A stretch of 64,000 nt of DNA from Flavobacterium sp. N2038. GTDB taxonomy: Bacteria; Bacteroidota; Bacteroidia; Flavobacteriales; Flavobacteriaceae. Below are positions 8,976 to 18,721 of this stretch, one piece after another. Both the position numbers and the translations under genes were made by a program. Where the stretch lies: the NCBI RefSeq assembly GCF_025947185.1, contig NZ_CP110001.1, forward strand, positions 1,426,001 to 1,490,000. Direction: 5' to 3'. Below the pieces are notes generated by a model. The model made no database searches. It was not told where the DNA came from and saw only the letters and a program-made list of their open reading frames with translations. Positions within the stretch are counted from its first letter, which is position 1. Each line of letters opens with the position of its first letter.

Positions 8976-9066
8976 TTTCAGTTTTTGTTTCGGGTTTGAA
9001 GTTTCATGTTTTGTTTGATCATTGAAACCTCAAACAAATTAACGAAAAAAATTATACTTTCGTAAA

Positions 9067-10095
9067 ATGAATCTACTTCGAAAAATACTTTTTCCTTTTG
9101 CCATTTTATATGGCCTCATTACTTCAGTTAGAAATTTTCTTTTTGATAAAGGAATTCTAAAATCTACATCATTTGATATTCCTGTGATCGCTGTTGGAAA
9201 CCTTAGTGTAGGAGGAACAGGAAAGACACCACAAATTGAATACCTGATTCGGTTATTATCAAATGAATTTAAAATAGCCACTTTAAGTCGCGGATATAAG
9301 CGAAAGTCTGAAGGTTTTGTGTTGGCCGACGAAAATGTTAATGCAGAAATTTTAGGAGATGAACCTTTCCAGTTTTATCAAAAATTCCCAAATATTCAGG
9401 TTGCTGTTGATGCCAACAGAACTAATGGAATTCAGCAACTGCTTTCTCAGAAAGTAAAGCCCGAAGTAATTTTATTGGATGATGCGTATCAGCATCGAAA
9501 AGTAAAGGCTGGTTTTTATATTTTACTGTCTGCTTATGATGATTTGTATGCAGACGATTTTATGCTGCCAACAGGTAATTTGCGCGAAAGTCGAAGTGGG
9601 GCAAACAGGGCCAGTATTGTAGTGGTTACAAAATGTCCAAAAGATCTAAGCGTTGAAAAACAGGAAAAAATAAGATTAAAACTTAAGCTTAAAGATACAC
9701 AGCAGCTCTTTTTTACTTTTATAGATTACGATGACGTAGTATATGGTAAAGACAAAAAAGTTGTGATAAAAGAAATAAAAGCAGAATCAAAATTGCTTTT
9801 GGCCGGAATTGCAAAACCAAAACCGTTTTTTGATTATCTAAAAAATGAAACTGACGAATGTTTAACTTTTCCGGATCATCATCATTTTTCTGATGCAGAT
9901 TTAGAAAACATTAAAAGTAAAGCCAACGGCAGAAAAATAATTACAACCGAGAAAGATTATGTGCGCTTAAAAGATTCGGAGTTAGTTGATCAATTGTATT
10001 ATCTGCCAATAAAAAGCTCTTTTATCAATCATCAGCAAGATTTTGATACTGCAATTTTAAGATATACAAAGAAAAACTCAGAAGTAGAGGCTTAG
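9067..10095 (+). CDS. lpxK: Tetraacyldisaccharide 4'-kinase LpxK
   Basis: 342 residues, the usual length. An N-terminal membrane-associated helix (residues 5-25) is followed by a P-loop at 44-55 (GNLSVGGTGKTP). The segment LLDDAYQHRKV matches the conserved LpxK DDGxQH-type motif, including the catalytic Asp/His. The enzyme phosphorylates the 4' position of the lipid A disaccharide at the inner face of the cytoplasmic membrane. It is divergent from the Nif3 gene, across a short spacer. TATACTTTCG just upstream of the start resembles a variant -7 box. Confidence 0.95.
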   Translation: MNLLRKILFPFAILYGLITSVRNFLFDKGILKSTSFDIPVIAVGNLSVGGTGKTPQIEYLIRLLSNEFKIATLSRGYKRKSEGFVLADENVNAEILGDEPFQFYQKFPNIQVAVDANRTNGIQQLLSQKVKPEVILLDDAYQHRKVKAGFYILLSAYDDLYADDFMLPTGNLRESRSGANRASIVVVTKCPKDLSVEKQEKIRLKLKLKDTQQLFFTFIDYDDVVYGKDKKVVIKEIKAESKLLLAGIAKPKPFFDYLKNETDECLTFPDHHHFSDADLENIKSKANGRKIITTEKDYVRLKDSELVDQLYYLPIKSSFINHQQDFDTAILRYTKKNSEVEA

Positions 10096-10125
10096 TATCT
10101 TAGAATCTAAGAATAAGAATCTTAG

Positions 10126-12300
10126 TTAATCAAAAAATTTAGCGATTGTACTGTAAAACTCGTCAGGAACAAAAGGTTTTGTAATCACGTCGTTCATTCC
10201 AAATGACAAAAGCATTTCTCGGTTTTCGTCTAATGAAATTGCAGTTAGCGCTATAATTGGAGTGGTTTTATCAAATTCTCTAATAAGTTTTGTAGCTGTT
10301 GTCCCGTTGATTCCAGGTAAATGTACATCCATTAAAACCATGTCAAAGCGTTTTACTTTCAATAATTCAACGGCTTCTTCACCGTTATCGACTATTTCGC
10401 ATCCAATTGCTTTGTTTTCGAGCATTTTTCGCGTAATCATCTGATTGATCTTATTATCCTCAATCAATAAAATTGATTTATTCTGTAACTGTTTGTCGCT
10501 GTATAATTTTGTTGGTTCTTCAACAGCTTTCAATTGTTCTTTATTAATGTTGAAATTTAATTTGAAAGTAAATGTAGAGCCTTTACCTACTTCACTTTTT
10601 AATTTTATTTCGCCACCCAGAAGTTCAATTAGTTTTTTTACGATTGTTAATCCTAGACCAGTTCCTCCGTATTTTCTGTTTACTTCAATAGATCCTTGCG
10701 AAAAGCTTTCAAATACAGTTTGTAGTTTATCCTCTGGGATTCCAATTCCGGTATCTACAATTTCAAAATAAACAGTTGCATTTTCTTCTTCCAGAGCATA
10801 CAATTTTGCAATTACATTAACATGTCCGTTTTGTGTGAACTTTAATGCATTGTTGATTAAGTTAAGTATGATTTGAGATAATTTAGTAGGATCACCAATT
10901 AAAAAATCCGGAATAGCTTCGTCTACTTCAAGATTGAAATAGTTCTTATTTGCGGTTGCCAATTCTTTTAAAGAGCTTTGAATGTTGGTTAAAAGTTCTT
11001 TTAAGTTAAAGCTGATATTCTCGATTTCACTTTTGCTGGAATCAATTTTGTTGATTTCGAGAATTTCATTGATAAAGGTGGTAAGGTAATTTCCTGAAAA
11101 TTTTAGAGACTCTAAATATTTTAATTGATTTTTCTTCGGATTATCTTCAAGAAGTAAATGCGTAATTCCGTTTATGGCATTAAGTGGTGTGCGCAGTTCG
11201 TGGCTTACGGTCGATAAGAATTCAGAACGTGCTTTTGAGGCTTTTTCGGCTTTGTTTTTAGCAAGGATAAGTTCTTTGTTTTTTTCTCTTAAAAGTAAAT
11301 TATTCTGATTTCGAATAATATTGTTTTTATACAATGCCAGACTTAGAAGCGATAAAATTGAGATTAGTGCAATAGCCAGAATACTTACCAGTTTTGAATA
11401 ACGATAAGTCTTTAATTGGATTTTCTGGTCACTTTCGCGTTTAAGCGTATTGTTTATAGATTGTGTTTTTTTAAATTTTTCAAACTCATTCATGTCGAGT
11501 TTGGCATTTTTTAGCTTAAGAATATAGTTTTCAAGCTGATAATGCTCATCAAGATAAGAATAGGCAAGATCAAAGTTTCTATTTTTTTTATAATACTGAC
11601 TTATAGCCAGAATGATTTTTGATTTTTGATTTAGATTGTTGTTTTTCTCACTGTAATCTAAAGCATTGTCAAAATGAATTAAAGCCGAATCGTTTCTTTT
11701 AAGCTTAGTTTCAATCAGACCAAGTTCGTAATACGAATCCGTTTTGGTTTTGATGATTTTTGGATTGTCGGGTTTCTTTAGTATTTTTTGAAAAGTTTTA
11801 GCAGCAAGGGGTAAATTTTTCCCGGCTTTTAGAGCCATTGCTTTCTGATAATCTAAAATCTCTGCATGATCAACAATCTTAAGCTGGTTTAACAAGCTAT
11901 CGGCTTTTTTGTAATATATGTTGCCAATCTCAAAATTACCCTGAGCGGTATTTGCAGCACCAATATAATGCAGTGCTAAAATTTTTGTGCAAGTGGGTTT
12001 TACTTTATCAAATAAGGAAACACTTTTGTGGAAGTTTTTTAATGCTTCATCGTATTTTTGCTGATTGTAATAGATTTTACCAAGCTTAAAAGTCTGATTG
12101 GCTAAATTTTCCCCTCTGTTATTTGTCTGGCAAAAATCAATAGACTTTTTGGTATAAAATACTGCCTGATTATACTTTTGTTTGTTAAGATTAGAGTTTG
12201 CCAGTTTATTGTAATAGGAAATACTGTCTGTATTCTGTTTAGTTTGAGAATACAAAAATGAATTAAATAAACAAACAAGAATAAGAAGGTGGTATTTCAT
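10126..12300 (-). CDS. TPR hybrid sensor histidine kinase
   Basis: About 724 residues from ATG 12300 (a start three codons earlier at 12309 is possible). Order: signal peptide; about six TPR-type helical repeats (residues 25-270) in the periplasm; one membrane helix near 305; a coiled coil; HisKA with H in FLSTVSHELRTPLNAI; HATPase with N in LINNALKF and DTGIGI/GGTGLGL; and a receiver domain with LMDVHLPG (phospho-acceptor D) and K in ITKPF. No HTH output domain, so phosphate probably goes to another protein or the receiver is self-regulatory. It starts 26 bases after the end of the GAPDH gene and may be co-transcribed. The ligand is unknown. Confidence 0.9.
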   Translation of the reverse strand: MKYHLLILVCLFNSFLYSQTKQNTDSISYYNKLANSNLNKQKYNQAVFYTKKSIDFCQTNNRGENLANQTFKLGKIYYNQQKYDEALKNFHKSVSLFDKVKPTCTKILALHYIGAANTAQGNFEIGNIYYKKADSLLNQLKIVDHAEILDYQKAMALKAGKNLPLAAKTFQKILKKPDNPKIIKTKTDSYYELGLIETKLKRNDSALIHFDNALDYSEKNNNLNQKSKIILAISQYYKKNRNFDLAYSYLDEHYQLENYILKLKNAKLDMNEFEKFKKTQSINNTLKRESDQKIQLKTYRYSKLVSILAIALISILSLLSLALYKNNIIRNQNNLLLREKNKELILAKNKAEKASKARSEFLSTVSHELRTPLNAINGITHLLLEDNPKKNQLKYLESLKFSGNYLTTFINEILEINKIDSSKSEIENISFNLKELLTNIQSSLKELATANKNYFNLEVDEAIPDFLIGDPTKLSQIILNLINNALKFTQNGHVNVIAKLYALEEENATVYFEIVDTGIGIPEDKLQTVFESFSQGSIEVNRKYGGTGLGLTIVKKLIELLGGEIKLKSEVGKGSTFTFKLNFNINKEQLKAVEEPTKLYSDKQLQNKSILLIEDNKINQMITRKMLENKAIGCEIVDNGEEAVELLKVKRFDMVLMDVHLPGINGTTATKLIREFDKTTPIIALTAISLDENREMLLSFGMNDVITKPFVPDEFYSTIAKFFD

Positions 12301-12325
12301 GTATGGCAATGCTTTTACAATGAAT

Positions 12326-13324
12326 TTATGTTTTCCTTATTAGTAAAATTAAATCTATTAATCTTGATGAATAACCTATTTCGTTGTCGTACCAACCTAC
12401 GACTTTAACCATTTTATCTATAACTGAGGTTAGTTGTGCATCAAATAAACACGAATGTGTGTTGCCAATAATATCAACAGAAACGATTGGATCTTCTGTG
12501 TAATCAAGTATTCCTTTTAAATTTGTAATTGAAGCTTCTTTAAACGCTTTATTAATTTCTTCTATGCTTACAGCACGTTTAACATTAAAGGTTATATCTG
12601 TCAATGAACCATCCGGAACTGGTACACGAATACCGCAACCTCCGATTTTTTGATGCAATTTAGGAAAAATTTTCGTTAATGCCTTAGCTGCACCTGTTGT
12701 TGTTGGAACAATTGACTGACTTGCACCTCTGGCACGCCGTAAATCCTTATGTGGCTGGTCATGAAGACTTTGGTCTGTTGTGTAAGAATGTATGGTTGTA
12801 ATGTATGCTTGCTCGATTCCGCATAATTCATCAATGATTTTTATCATCGGAGCAGCATTGTTTGTTGTACAGCTTGCATTCGAAACGATGTCTTCACTTC
12901 CGTCTAAAATATTTTCATTCACACCTAAAACGATAGTTTTAATTGTGTCAACTTCTGATGGAGCTGAAAGAATTACCTTTTTTGCTCCCGCTTCCAGATG
13001 AGCATTTAACTCTTCATGTGTTTTGTACTTTCCAGTTGATTCAATTACAAAATCAATGTTATGTTTTTTCCAGTCTAAGTTACAAATACTTTTTTCATGA
13101 AAGAACAAAAAGCTCTTATTATTAACTAAAATACTTTCTTCATTATAGCTTACCTCAAAAGGCAAAACACCATGAATACTGTCATATTTAGCTAAATGTG
13201 CCATTGTTTTGTTATCGGCGATATCGTTGATGGCAACAACTTCAATTTCTGGATGGTTTAAAAGTAAACGGAATAAATTTCTTCCAATTCTTCCAAAACC
13301 ATTTATAGCAATTCTTGTTTTCAA
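12326..13324 (-). CDS. gap: Glyceraldehyde-3-phosphate dehydrogenase (variant paralogue)
   Basis: 332 residues with the NAD domain INGFGRIGRN and catalytic centre SNASCTTNN: C152 is the nucleophile and H179 (TTIHSYT) its partner. The widely conserved second cysteine four residues after C152 is N156 here. This residue is not required for catalysis. The substitution suggests a lineage paralogue rather than the main glycolytic enzyme, but that cannot be settled without the rest of the genome. The downstream neighbour on the same strand is the hybrid kinase, with repeat DNA upstream. Confidence 0.92.
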   Translation of the reverse strand: MKTRIAINGFGRIGRNLFRLLLNHPEIEVVAINDIADNKTMAHLAKYDSIHGVLPFEVSYNEESILVNNKSFLFFHEKSICNLDWKKHNIDFVIESTGKYKTHEELNAHLEAGAKKVILSAPSEVDTIKTIVLGVNENILDGSEDIVSNASCTTNNAAPMIKIIDELCGIEQAYITTIHSYTTDQSLHDQPHKDLRRARGASQSIVPTTTGAAKALTKIFPKLHQKIGGCGIRVPVPDGSLTDITFNVKRAVSIEEINKAFKEASITNLKGILDYTEDPIVSVDIIGNTHSCLFDAQLTSVIDKMVKVVGWYDNEIGYSSRLIDLILLIRKT

Positions 13325-13341
13325 TTATCTGGTTTATTCGT

Positions 13342-13420
13342 TTAATCGTTGAAATCGTTTAATTTTTTAAATCGTCTAACGTCTCTGCGATTAAACGATT
13401 AACCAATTAAACGATTAACC
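13342..13420. repeat. AAACGATTAA repeat cluster
   Basis: Several near-copies of AAACGATTAA on both strands, forming an imperfect inverted repeat between gap and lipA. It may act as a terminator hairpin for lipA, which is read toward it. Confidence 0.6.
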
Positions 13421-13425
13421 CTAAT

Positions 13426-14292
13426 TTATAAAATGTGTTTTTGTGCTTTGTATGATGAGCGAACCAAAGGGCCACTTTCAACATGTCGGAAGCCTAATTC
13501 TAAGCCAAATTGCTCATATCTGGCAAATTGCTCCGGAGTAATAAATTCTTTTACTGGAAGATGTTTTTTACTTGGCTGTAAGTATTGACCAATCGTAACA
13601 ACATCAACATTTGCATTGCGTAAGTCGGTCATAGTCTGGAATACTTCTTCTTCAGTTTCACCAAGTCCAAGCATAATTCCGGATTTAGTTCTGTTGATTC
13701 CTTTTTCTTTTAAATAACGCAGAACTTCTAAACTACGATCGTATTTTGCCTGAATACGCACTTCACGAGTTAAACGACGAACCGTTTCAACGTTATGAGA
13801 AACTACCTCAGGATTTGCCTCTACAATTCGGTCAAGGTTTCTTTCCATTCCTTGAAAATCAGGAATTAAAGTTTCCAGAGTCGTATTTGGATTCATTCTG
13901 CGGATTGCTTTTACAGTTTCAATCCATATAATAGAACCACCATCTTTTAAATCATCTCTGTCAACACTTGTGATTACAGCATGTTTTATATTCATGATTT
14001 TAATAGAACGAGCCACTTTTTCAGGTTCGTCCCAGTCTACAGTTTCCGGGCGACCCGTTTTTACGCCACAAAAACCACAAGAGCGTGTACAAACATTTCC
14101 TAAAATCATAAATGTTGCAGTTCCTTCACCCCAGCATTCTCCCATATTTGGGCAACTTCCTGAGGTGCAAATGGTGTTTAAGCTATATTTATCGACTAAA
14201 CCACGTAGTTCAGTATATTTTTGTCCAATTGGAAGTTTTACTTTTAACCATTTCGGTTTTCCAGTTGGTATATTTTCAATGACTGTTTCCAT
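13426..14292 (-). CDS. lipA: Lipoyl synthase LipA
   Basis: 288 residues. Two iron-sulfur clusters are evident: the auxiliary cluster ligands C42, C47 and C53 ([12 protein letters not shown]) and the radical-SAM cluster C68, C72, C75 (CTRSCGFC). A C-terminal [10 protein letters not shown] includes the serine that ligates the auxiliary cluster. The enzyme inserts two sulfurs into octanoyl groups on lipoyl-dependent enzymes in the cytosol. It is a single gene. Confidence 0.97.
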   Translation of the reverse strand: METVIENIPTGKPKWLKVKLPIGQKYTELRGLVDKYSLNTICTSGSCPNMGECWGEGTATFMILGNVCTRSCGFCGVKTGRPETVDWDEPEKVARSIKIMNIKHAVITSVDRDDLKDGGSIIWIETVKAIRRMNPNTTLETLIPDFQGMERNLDRIVEANPEVVSHNVETVRRLTREVRIQAKYDRSLEVLRYLKEKGINRTKSGIMLGLGETEEEVFQTMTDLRNANVDVVTIGQYLQPSKKHLPVKEFITPEQFARYEQFGLELGFRHVESGPLVRSSYKAQKHIL

Positions 14293-14619
14293 ATATCAAA
14301 ATTCAAAACACAAAGATAATGAATGTAGTTTATTTGAGGTTCGTTTATATTGCATTTTGATATTGTACCTTTTTTTATTGATAACTGCTGTTTTAAAGAT
14401 TGTTTTGAGAATATGTTAAAAAGCTAATTTTTAGAAATAGAACTAGTTCAAACGGTTTGTTTTTAGTCGCTTTTGGTATTTTCTTTTGTATTTGTGGTAT
14501 TATATTGACTTTTAATCGTTTAAAATTTATATCTTTATTTGTTATAAAATGAGCTCATTTGAACGGAATTCATTTATTTAATGTAGTACATTTGTTGTTA
14601 AATTGTAATTAATATAGAC
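14293..14619. other. Intergenic region with divergent promoters
   Basis: No gene of its own. CAAAGATA at 14311-14318 is a minus-strand TATCTTTG box suited to lipA, and TACATTTG at 14587-14594 serves the M48 protease. The roughly 260 bases between are AT-rich and I see no repeat, RNA or ORF of note. Confidence 0.6.
14587..14594 (+). promoter_or_regulatory. -7 box TACATTTG for the M48 protease gene
   Basis: Matches TAnnTTTG 25 bases before the ATG at 14620. A TTTG at 14558-14561 would be the -33 element at a slightly long spacing. Confidence 0.55.
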
Positions 14620-15495
14620 ATGAGAAAGAAATTTATAGTTTTAGGAGTTTTATTCGCAACATTAGGATTTACTCAAATGAATGCGCAGATTAATTTAGGT
14701 GATAAAGCGATGGGAGCTCTTCAAAAAGGAGTAACTAGTTTTACCTTATCTAATGCAGATGCTGCAGCTTTATCTAAAGAAGCTGTTCGTAAATTAGATT
14801 CAACCAATGAAGTTGCAGGGCCAAATGACGGTTATACTTTAAGATTAAACAGGGTTTTTGGAAAATATACTTCAGGTGAAGGATATACACTGAATTATAA
14901 AGTTTATAAACTTAAAGAAGTAAATGCTTTTGCAACTGCTGATGGAAGCGTTCGTGTATATTCTGGTTTAATGGATATTATGGATGATAATGAATTGCTG
15001 GCAGTTATTGGTCACGAAATTGGCCACGTTGCAAATAATGACACAAGAGATGCTATGCGTGCAGCTTATCAAAAAGAAGCTTTGATTGATGGAGTATCTT
15101 CACAGTCTGCAAAAATTACTGCTGTTACTGATAGTCAGTTAGGGAAAATTGGAAGCGCCATGGTAGACAGTAAATTTAGTCGTAAACAAGAATCTGAAGC
15201 AGATTTGTTTTCGTATAATTTCTTAAAGAAAAATGGTTATGATGTAAATGCTGAAGAATCTGCTTTCAGGATTTTGGCAAAAATGAGTGAAGGATCTGAA
15301 GCGTCATTTATTGATCAGATGATGAGTTCGCATCCGGATTCTAAAAAGAGAGCTGACGATGCAAAAAAGAGAGCTGAAAAAGATGGATTGTACAAGCCTT
15401 ATGTGCAGCAAAAAATTGTAAATACAGCTCCTGCAACCAAAACAACAACTAAAAAAGCGGCTACAACTAAGAAAACAACAGCTAAGAAAAAATAA
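14620..15495 (+). CDS. M48-family metalloprotease, exported
   Basis: 291 residues with a signal peptide ending NAQ. The zinc site is HEIGH at residues 132-136 with the third ligand in ESEADLFSY. There are no membrane helices, so it is the soluble, periplasmic M48C (Oma1/LoiP-like) form. The last 30 residues are a tail of Lys, Thr and Ala (KTTTKKAATTKKTTAKKK), a low-complexity basic extension that is uncommon in this family and may bind nucleic acid or surface polymer (speculation). Single gene with its own promoter and terminator. Confidence 0.92.
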   Translation: MRKKFIVLGVLFATLGFTQMNAQINLGDKAMGALQKGVTSFTLSNADAAALSKEAVRKLDSTNEVAGPNDGYTLRLNRVFGKYTSGEGYTLNYKVYKLKEVNAFATADGSVRVYSGLMDIMDDNELLAVIGHEIGHVANNDTRDAMRAAYQKEALIDGVSSQSAKITAVTDSQLGKIGSAMVDSKFSRKQESEADLFSYNFLKKNGYDVNAEESAFRILAKMSEGSEASFIDQMMSSHPDSKKRADDAKKRAEKDGLYKPYVQQKIVNTAPATKTTTKKAATTKKTTAKKK

Positions 15496-15506
15496 AATTT
15501 TGATTT

Positions 15507-15546
15507 AAAAAAAAAACGGCAAATTCTAAATTTGCCGTTTTTTTTA
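15507..15546. terminator. Bidirectional terminator
   Basis: AACGGCAAATT pairs with AATTTGCCGTT, flanked by A and T runs. It lies between the convergent protease and PH-domain genes. Confidence 0.9.
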
Positions 15547-15555
15547 TTTTAAGTC

Positions 15556-15936
15556 CTAACCTAAAACGTGATGTGCCAAAACTTTTTGAACATCATATAC
15601 GTTTACAGATTTAGTAAATTGTTTTACAATACTTGGATTTGTTTCGCTTGAAACCCAGATTTTTAATTCGGCATCAAGATCAAAAGTGCCGGCAGTTTCA
15701 ATGCTAAAACGTGTAATGCTTTTATATGCAATAGATTTATATTCTGTTTTACTTCCTGTTATGCCTTGTACATCAACAAGAATTAATCTTTTGTTGGTAA
15801 AAATAAAAGTATCACGGATTAGTTTAAAACCCATTTCAACTTGTTCGTTATCAGTTAAAAGCTGACCGTATTTTTTAAGTAAATCTTCTTGACTAACAGT
15901 GCCTGCATTGCCCATAAGAGCAGAAAATATTCCCAT
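15556..15936 (-). CDS. Bacterial PH-domain (bPH_1) protein
   Basis: 126 residues forming a single pleckstrin-homology-like domain of PF08000 type: EQVEMGFKLIRDTFIFTNKRLILVD, then KTEYKSIAYKSITRFSIETAG and a C-terminal helix. It is cytoplasmic with no membrane helix. Members form oligomers, but their ligand is not known. Single gene. Confidence 0.88.
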   Translation of the reverse strand: MGIFSALMGNAGTVSQEDLLKKYGQLLTDNEQVEMGFKLIRDTFIFTNKRLILVDVQGITGSKTEYKSIAYKSITRFSIETAGTFDLDAELKIWVSSETNPSIVKQFTKSVNVYDVQKVLAHHVLG

Positions 15937-16000
15937 TTTTTTGTTTTTTAATTATAATACAATAGTTATTCTTTTAAGGAGTTGTAAAAGTAATTAAAAT

Positions 16001-16032
16001 AAAAAAGCAGAACCTAAGTTCTGCTTTCTTTT
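16001..16032 (-). terminator. Terminator of tonB-family gene
   Basis: AAAGCAGAAC-CTAA-GTTCTGCTTT stem with a T run on the minus strand, 15 bases beyond the stop at 16047. Confidence 0.85.
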
Positions 16033-16046
16033 AGTTATCGATTATT

Positions 16047-16874
16047 TTATTCGGCTTCTGTTTTTATTGTAATTGGAAGGTTGTATGCTGTTCTCACTGG
16101 TTTTCCGTTTAAGATACCCGGAGTCCATTTTGTTTTTAATGATTTTAAAACTCTAATTGCTTCTTTAGCCATTCCATATCCTGGATCCTTTTGTACTACA
16201 ATATCGGTTATTGAACCGTCTCTTTCAATTACAAAAGAAACGTATACTTTTAAGGTTCTCTCAGCGTCTAGCTCAGGTCTTGTGAAATTGTTTCCTACAT
16301 AGCTGTAAAATTTGCTCATTCCTCCTGGGAATTCCGGCATTTTGTCTAAAACTGCAGAATTCACAGGTTCATTAATGTTTACAGTAGGAGGAGCAACTTC
16401 TCCTGTACCACCGCCACTGCTTGGTATCGCATTAACAACATTTCCATTTCCTGTTGCATTTTCAACTACGGGAACATTTTCTTTGTTAATTGCAATTTCC
16501 TGAACAGCTTCGTCTGTATGGCTTACTACCGGATTTGTTAATTGACTTGAAGTTGTAACAACAGCTGGAGCACTTTCTTGTACAGGAAGTACTGGTTCTG
16601 CTTTTTGAGGTTCAACATACGGTTTTAAATCAACGGGTGTAATTACGTCGGGCAAAATATTGTCCGGAGCATTTTCTACAGGATCTACGGTCCTAAACTT
16701 ATTAATCAGCATCGACACGCTTCCTAAGGCTGCCAACAGTAACAACCCCATAAATAGTGCGGTAATTGTTGTTTTAGAATTCTCCTGGCGTAATTGATAC
16801 GCACCGTACTCTTTGTTTTTGTTTTCGAAAACAAGATTGGTCCACTTGCTTTCATAGATGCTTGATTTAGACAT
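16047..16874 (-). CDS. TonB-family energy transducer
   Basis: 275 residues. An N-terminal cytoplasmic stretch of about 35 residues precedes one membrane helix (36-58), a proline-rich periplasmic spacer and a TonB C-terminal domain from about 180 (MPEFPGGMSKFYSYVGNNF ... VSFVIERDGSITDIVV). This is the Bacteroidota form that starts with an MxxxxIYESKWTNLVFENKNKEYGAY-type leader. It would couple the proton motive force to outer-membrane receptors such as the SusC at 61887, although TonB paralogues are many in these genomes. Upstream lies the sigma factor gene. Confidence 0.92.
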   Translation of the reverse strand: MSKSSIYESKWTNLVFENKNKEYGAYQLRQENSKTTITALFMGLLLLAALGSVSMLINKFRTVDPVENAPDNILPDVITPVDLKPYVEPQKAEPVLPVQESAPAVVTTSSQLTNPVVSHTDEAVQEIAINKENVPVVENATGNGNVVNAIPSSGGGTGEVAPPTVNINEPVNSAVLDKMPEFPGGMSKFYSYVGNNFTRPELDAERTLKVYVSFVIERDGSITDIVVQKDPGYGMAKEAIRVLKSLKTKWTPGILNGKPVRTAYNLPITIKTEAE

Positions 16875-17030
16875 GATTTTTGGGTTTTAAGGTTAAGTAA
16901 CTTTAAATCATACGCGATAAGGATTGGGTTTTTAGCAAACAACGTAGGAGTTGTTGTTTTAGTGTGTTAGATAATTAGTTTTTTAAGAAAAAATATGATA
17001 ATATTTTAATCTATTCTTAAAGATAATAAA

Positions 17031-17582
17031 TTATATGTTACGCTCAATGATTTCTGCTAATAATTTTTTAGCACGAAGTAATTTTACCTTTACGTTGCTT
17101 AAAGGCTCATTGATTTTTGTGGCAATTTCGTGATAAGACATCTCCTGAAAGTAACGCAGTTGAATGACTTCCTGATAATGTGGTTTTAATTCTTTAATGC
17201 ACAAAAGCAAGCGGGATAGATTTTGATCTTTAATTAGTGCATCTTCAGCAGATGGAGTAGGGTCGGCAATGTTATATGCCTGTTGATCTTCACTATCGGT
17301 GATTTCAATAAAAAGACTGGTTTTCTTTTTTCGTAGTAAATCAATGTAGACGTTTTTTGCTATGCTGATTAACCAGGTGTTGAATTTAAATTCAGAGTTG
17401 TAAGTAGCAATTTTATCGAAAGCTTTAGAAAAAGTTTCTATAGTAATATCTTCTGCAATTGTTTCATTTTCAGTGCGTTTTAGCATGAAGCCATAAACTT
17501 CATTCCAGTAAAAATCTAATAAAAAAGTAAAGGCGATCTGATCGCCTTTTTTTGCTTTTTCTATTTTAGAATTTATTTCCAA
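17031..17582 (-). CDS. ECF-type RNA polymerase sigma factor
   Basis: 183 residues with sigma region 2 (ETIAEDITIETFSKAFDKI ... FNTWLISIAKNVYIDLLRKK) and region 4 (PHYQEVIQLRYFQEMSYHEIATKINEPLSNVKVKLLRAKK). No anti-sigma gene is adjacent. It starts ten bases inside the end of the upstream glycosyltransferase gene, so the two are translationally linked. A terminator-like hairpin (17529-17549) lies within its codons 12-18. Confidence 0.93.
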   Translation of the reverse strand: MEINSKIEKAKKGDQIAFTFLLDFYWNEVYGFMLKRTENETIAEDITIETFSKAFDKIATYNSEFKFNTWLISIAKNVYIDLLRKKKTSLFIEITDSEDQQAYNIADPTPSAEDALIKDQNLSRLLLCIKELKPHYQEVIQLRYFQEMSYHEIATKINEPLSNVKVKLLRAKKLLAEIIERNI

Positions 17583-18679
17583 TGTACCGGTTTTGAAAAG
17601 ATATTAGTTATAAAGATATTAATTTGTGTGAATATAAGCACTATCTCTACAACAGGAAACCAGATTTTAAGATCGTTTTCTTTTAATTTTCCTGCCGAAA
17701 AACCAATTACAGTCCATACGACAGTATATCTTGTTGCGAGTATTGCTAACACAGCAATCCATTGAAACTGGAATGCTAATAAAAGTATAACTAATAAAAA
17801 GAAGAATAATTGTGAGGTATAAAAAATACCCAATTGCAGTTTGTCAAAAAACTTATAATGTTCTGCAGTCGAAATATGTCTTCTTTTTTGAGAAAACCAT
17901 TCTTTGTACGATTCTTTAGGTCTTGAATAAGTAAAACCTTCCGGAGCGTATGAAATTGTTGTATTTTCTTTGTTTGCTGCCTGATTTATAAACAAATCAT
18001 CATCGCCAGAGCGAACCTGAATGTGGTCGATAAAACCGTTAACATTAAAGAATTCTTCTTTTTTATAGGCTAAATTTCGACCCACTCCCATATATGGAGC
18101 GCCAATTTTTGCCCATGAAAAATATTGTACAGCCGTTAAAAGAGTTTCAAAACGAATAATTTTATTCAATAAAGAACGCTCAATTTTTTCATATCCGCCA
18201 TAACCCAGAACAATGGTTTTTTCTGAAGTAAACTGGGATGTCATTGTGGTAATCCATTCCTTTGAGGTTGGATAACAATCGGCATCTGTGAATAGTAAGT
18301 ATTCTTTTTTTGAAGCTTTAATGCCTAAGGTTAAAGCGTATTTTTTATTGCCCCAGAAAGCTTCATTGTTTTGTACTTTTACCAAACGAATGTTTGAATA
18401 TTGTTGTTCAAATTCTTCAAAAACTTCTAAAGTTTCATCGCTTGAAGCGTCATCAATCAAAACAATTTCAAAATCAGGATAATTTTGCTCCGCCAATAAT
18501 GGGATAAATTTCTTGACATTTTCTTCTTCATTTTTTGCACATACGATAACAGAAACAGGAATGTTTTTTGGGTTAACGTCCTGAGGTTTAGCAAAAGCAA
18601 ACTTTCCAAAAATACCTAAGTAGAAGAAAAGCTGAATAAAGGCAATAGCAATAAAAAAGTAAAATATTAATATAAGCAT
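17573..18679 (-). CDS. Family 2 glycosyltransferase, membrane-bound
   Basis: 368 residues. GT-A fold: VSVIVCAKNEEEN, LIDDASSDET and DADCYPTSKEW (metal-binding DxD-like). Then RSGDDDLFINQ and QKRRHI (QxxRW-like) of processive or single-transfer enzymes. Membrane helices at both ends (residues 1-20, about 285-365). It likely adds a sugar to a lipid carrier or polymer; donor and acceptor are unknown. The promoter is on the minus strand: TACCTTTG at 18729-18722 and TTG at 18752-18750, 20 bases apart. Confidence 0.88.
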   Translation of the reverse strand: MLILIFYFFIAIAFIQLFFYLGIFGKFAFAKPQDVNPKNIPVSVIVCAKNEEENVKKFIPLLAEQNYPDFEIVLIDDASSDETLEVFEEFEQQYSNIRLVKVQNNEAFWGNKKYALTLGIKASKKEYLLFTDADCYPTSKEWITTMTSQFTSEKTIVLGYGGYEKIERSLLNKIIRFETLLTAVQYFSWAKIGAPYMGVGRNLAYKKEEFFNVNGFIDHIQVRSGDDDLFINQAANKENTTISYAPEGFTYSRPKESYKEWFSQKRRHISTAEHYKFFDKLQLGIFYTSQLFFFLLVILLLAFQFQWIAVLAILATRYTVVWTVIGFSAGKLKENDLKIWFPVVEIVLIFTQINIFITNIFSKPVHWK

Positions 18680-18721
18680 CTGGATTTTAGGTGTCGTTTA
18701 ATTTTTTGAATTTTGCGAGAA

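Noticed and set aside
9039..9281. Antisense ORF over the start of lpxK
   Set aside because: Shadow of lpxK; no start context and no domain.
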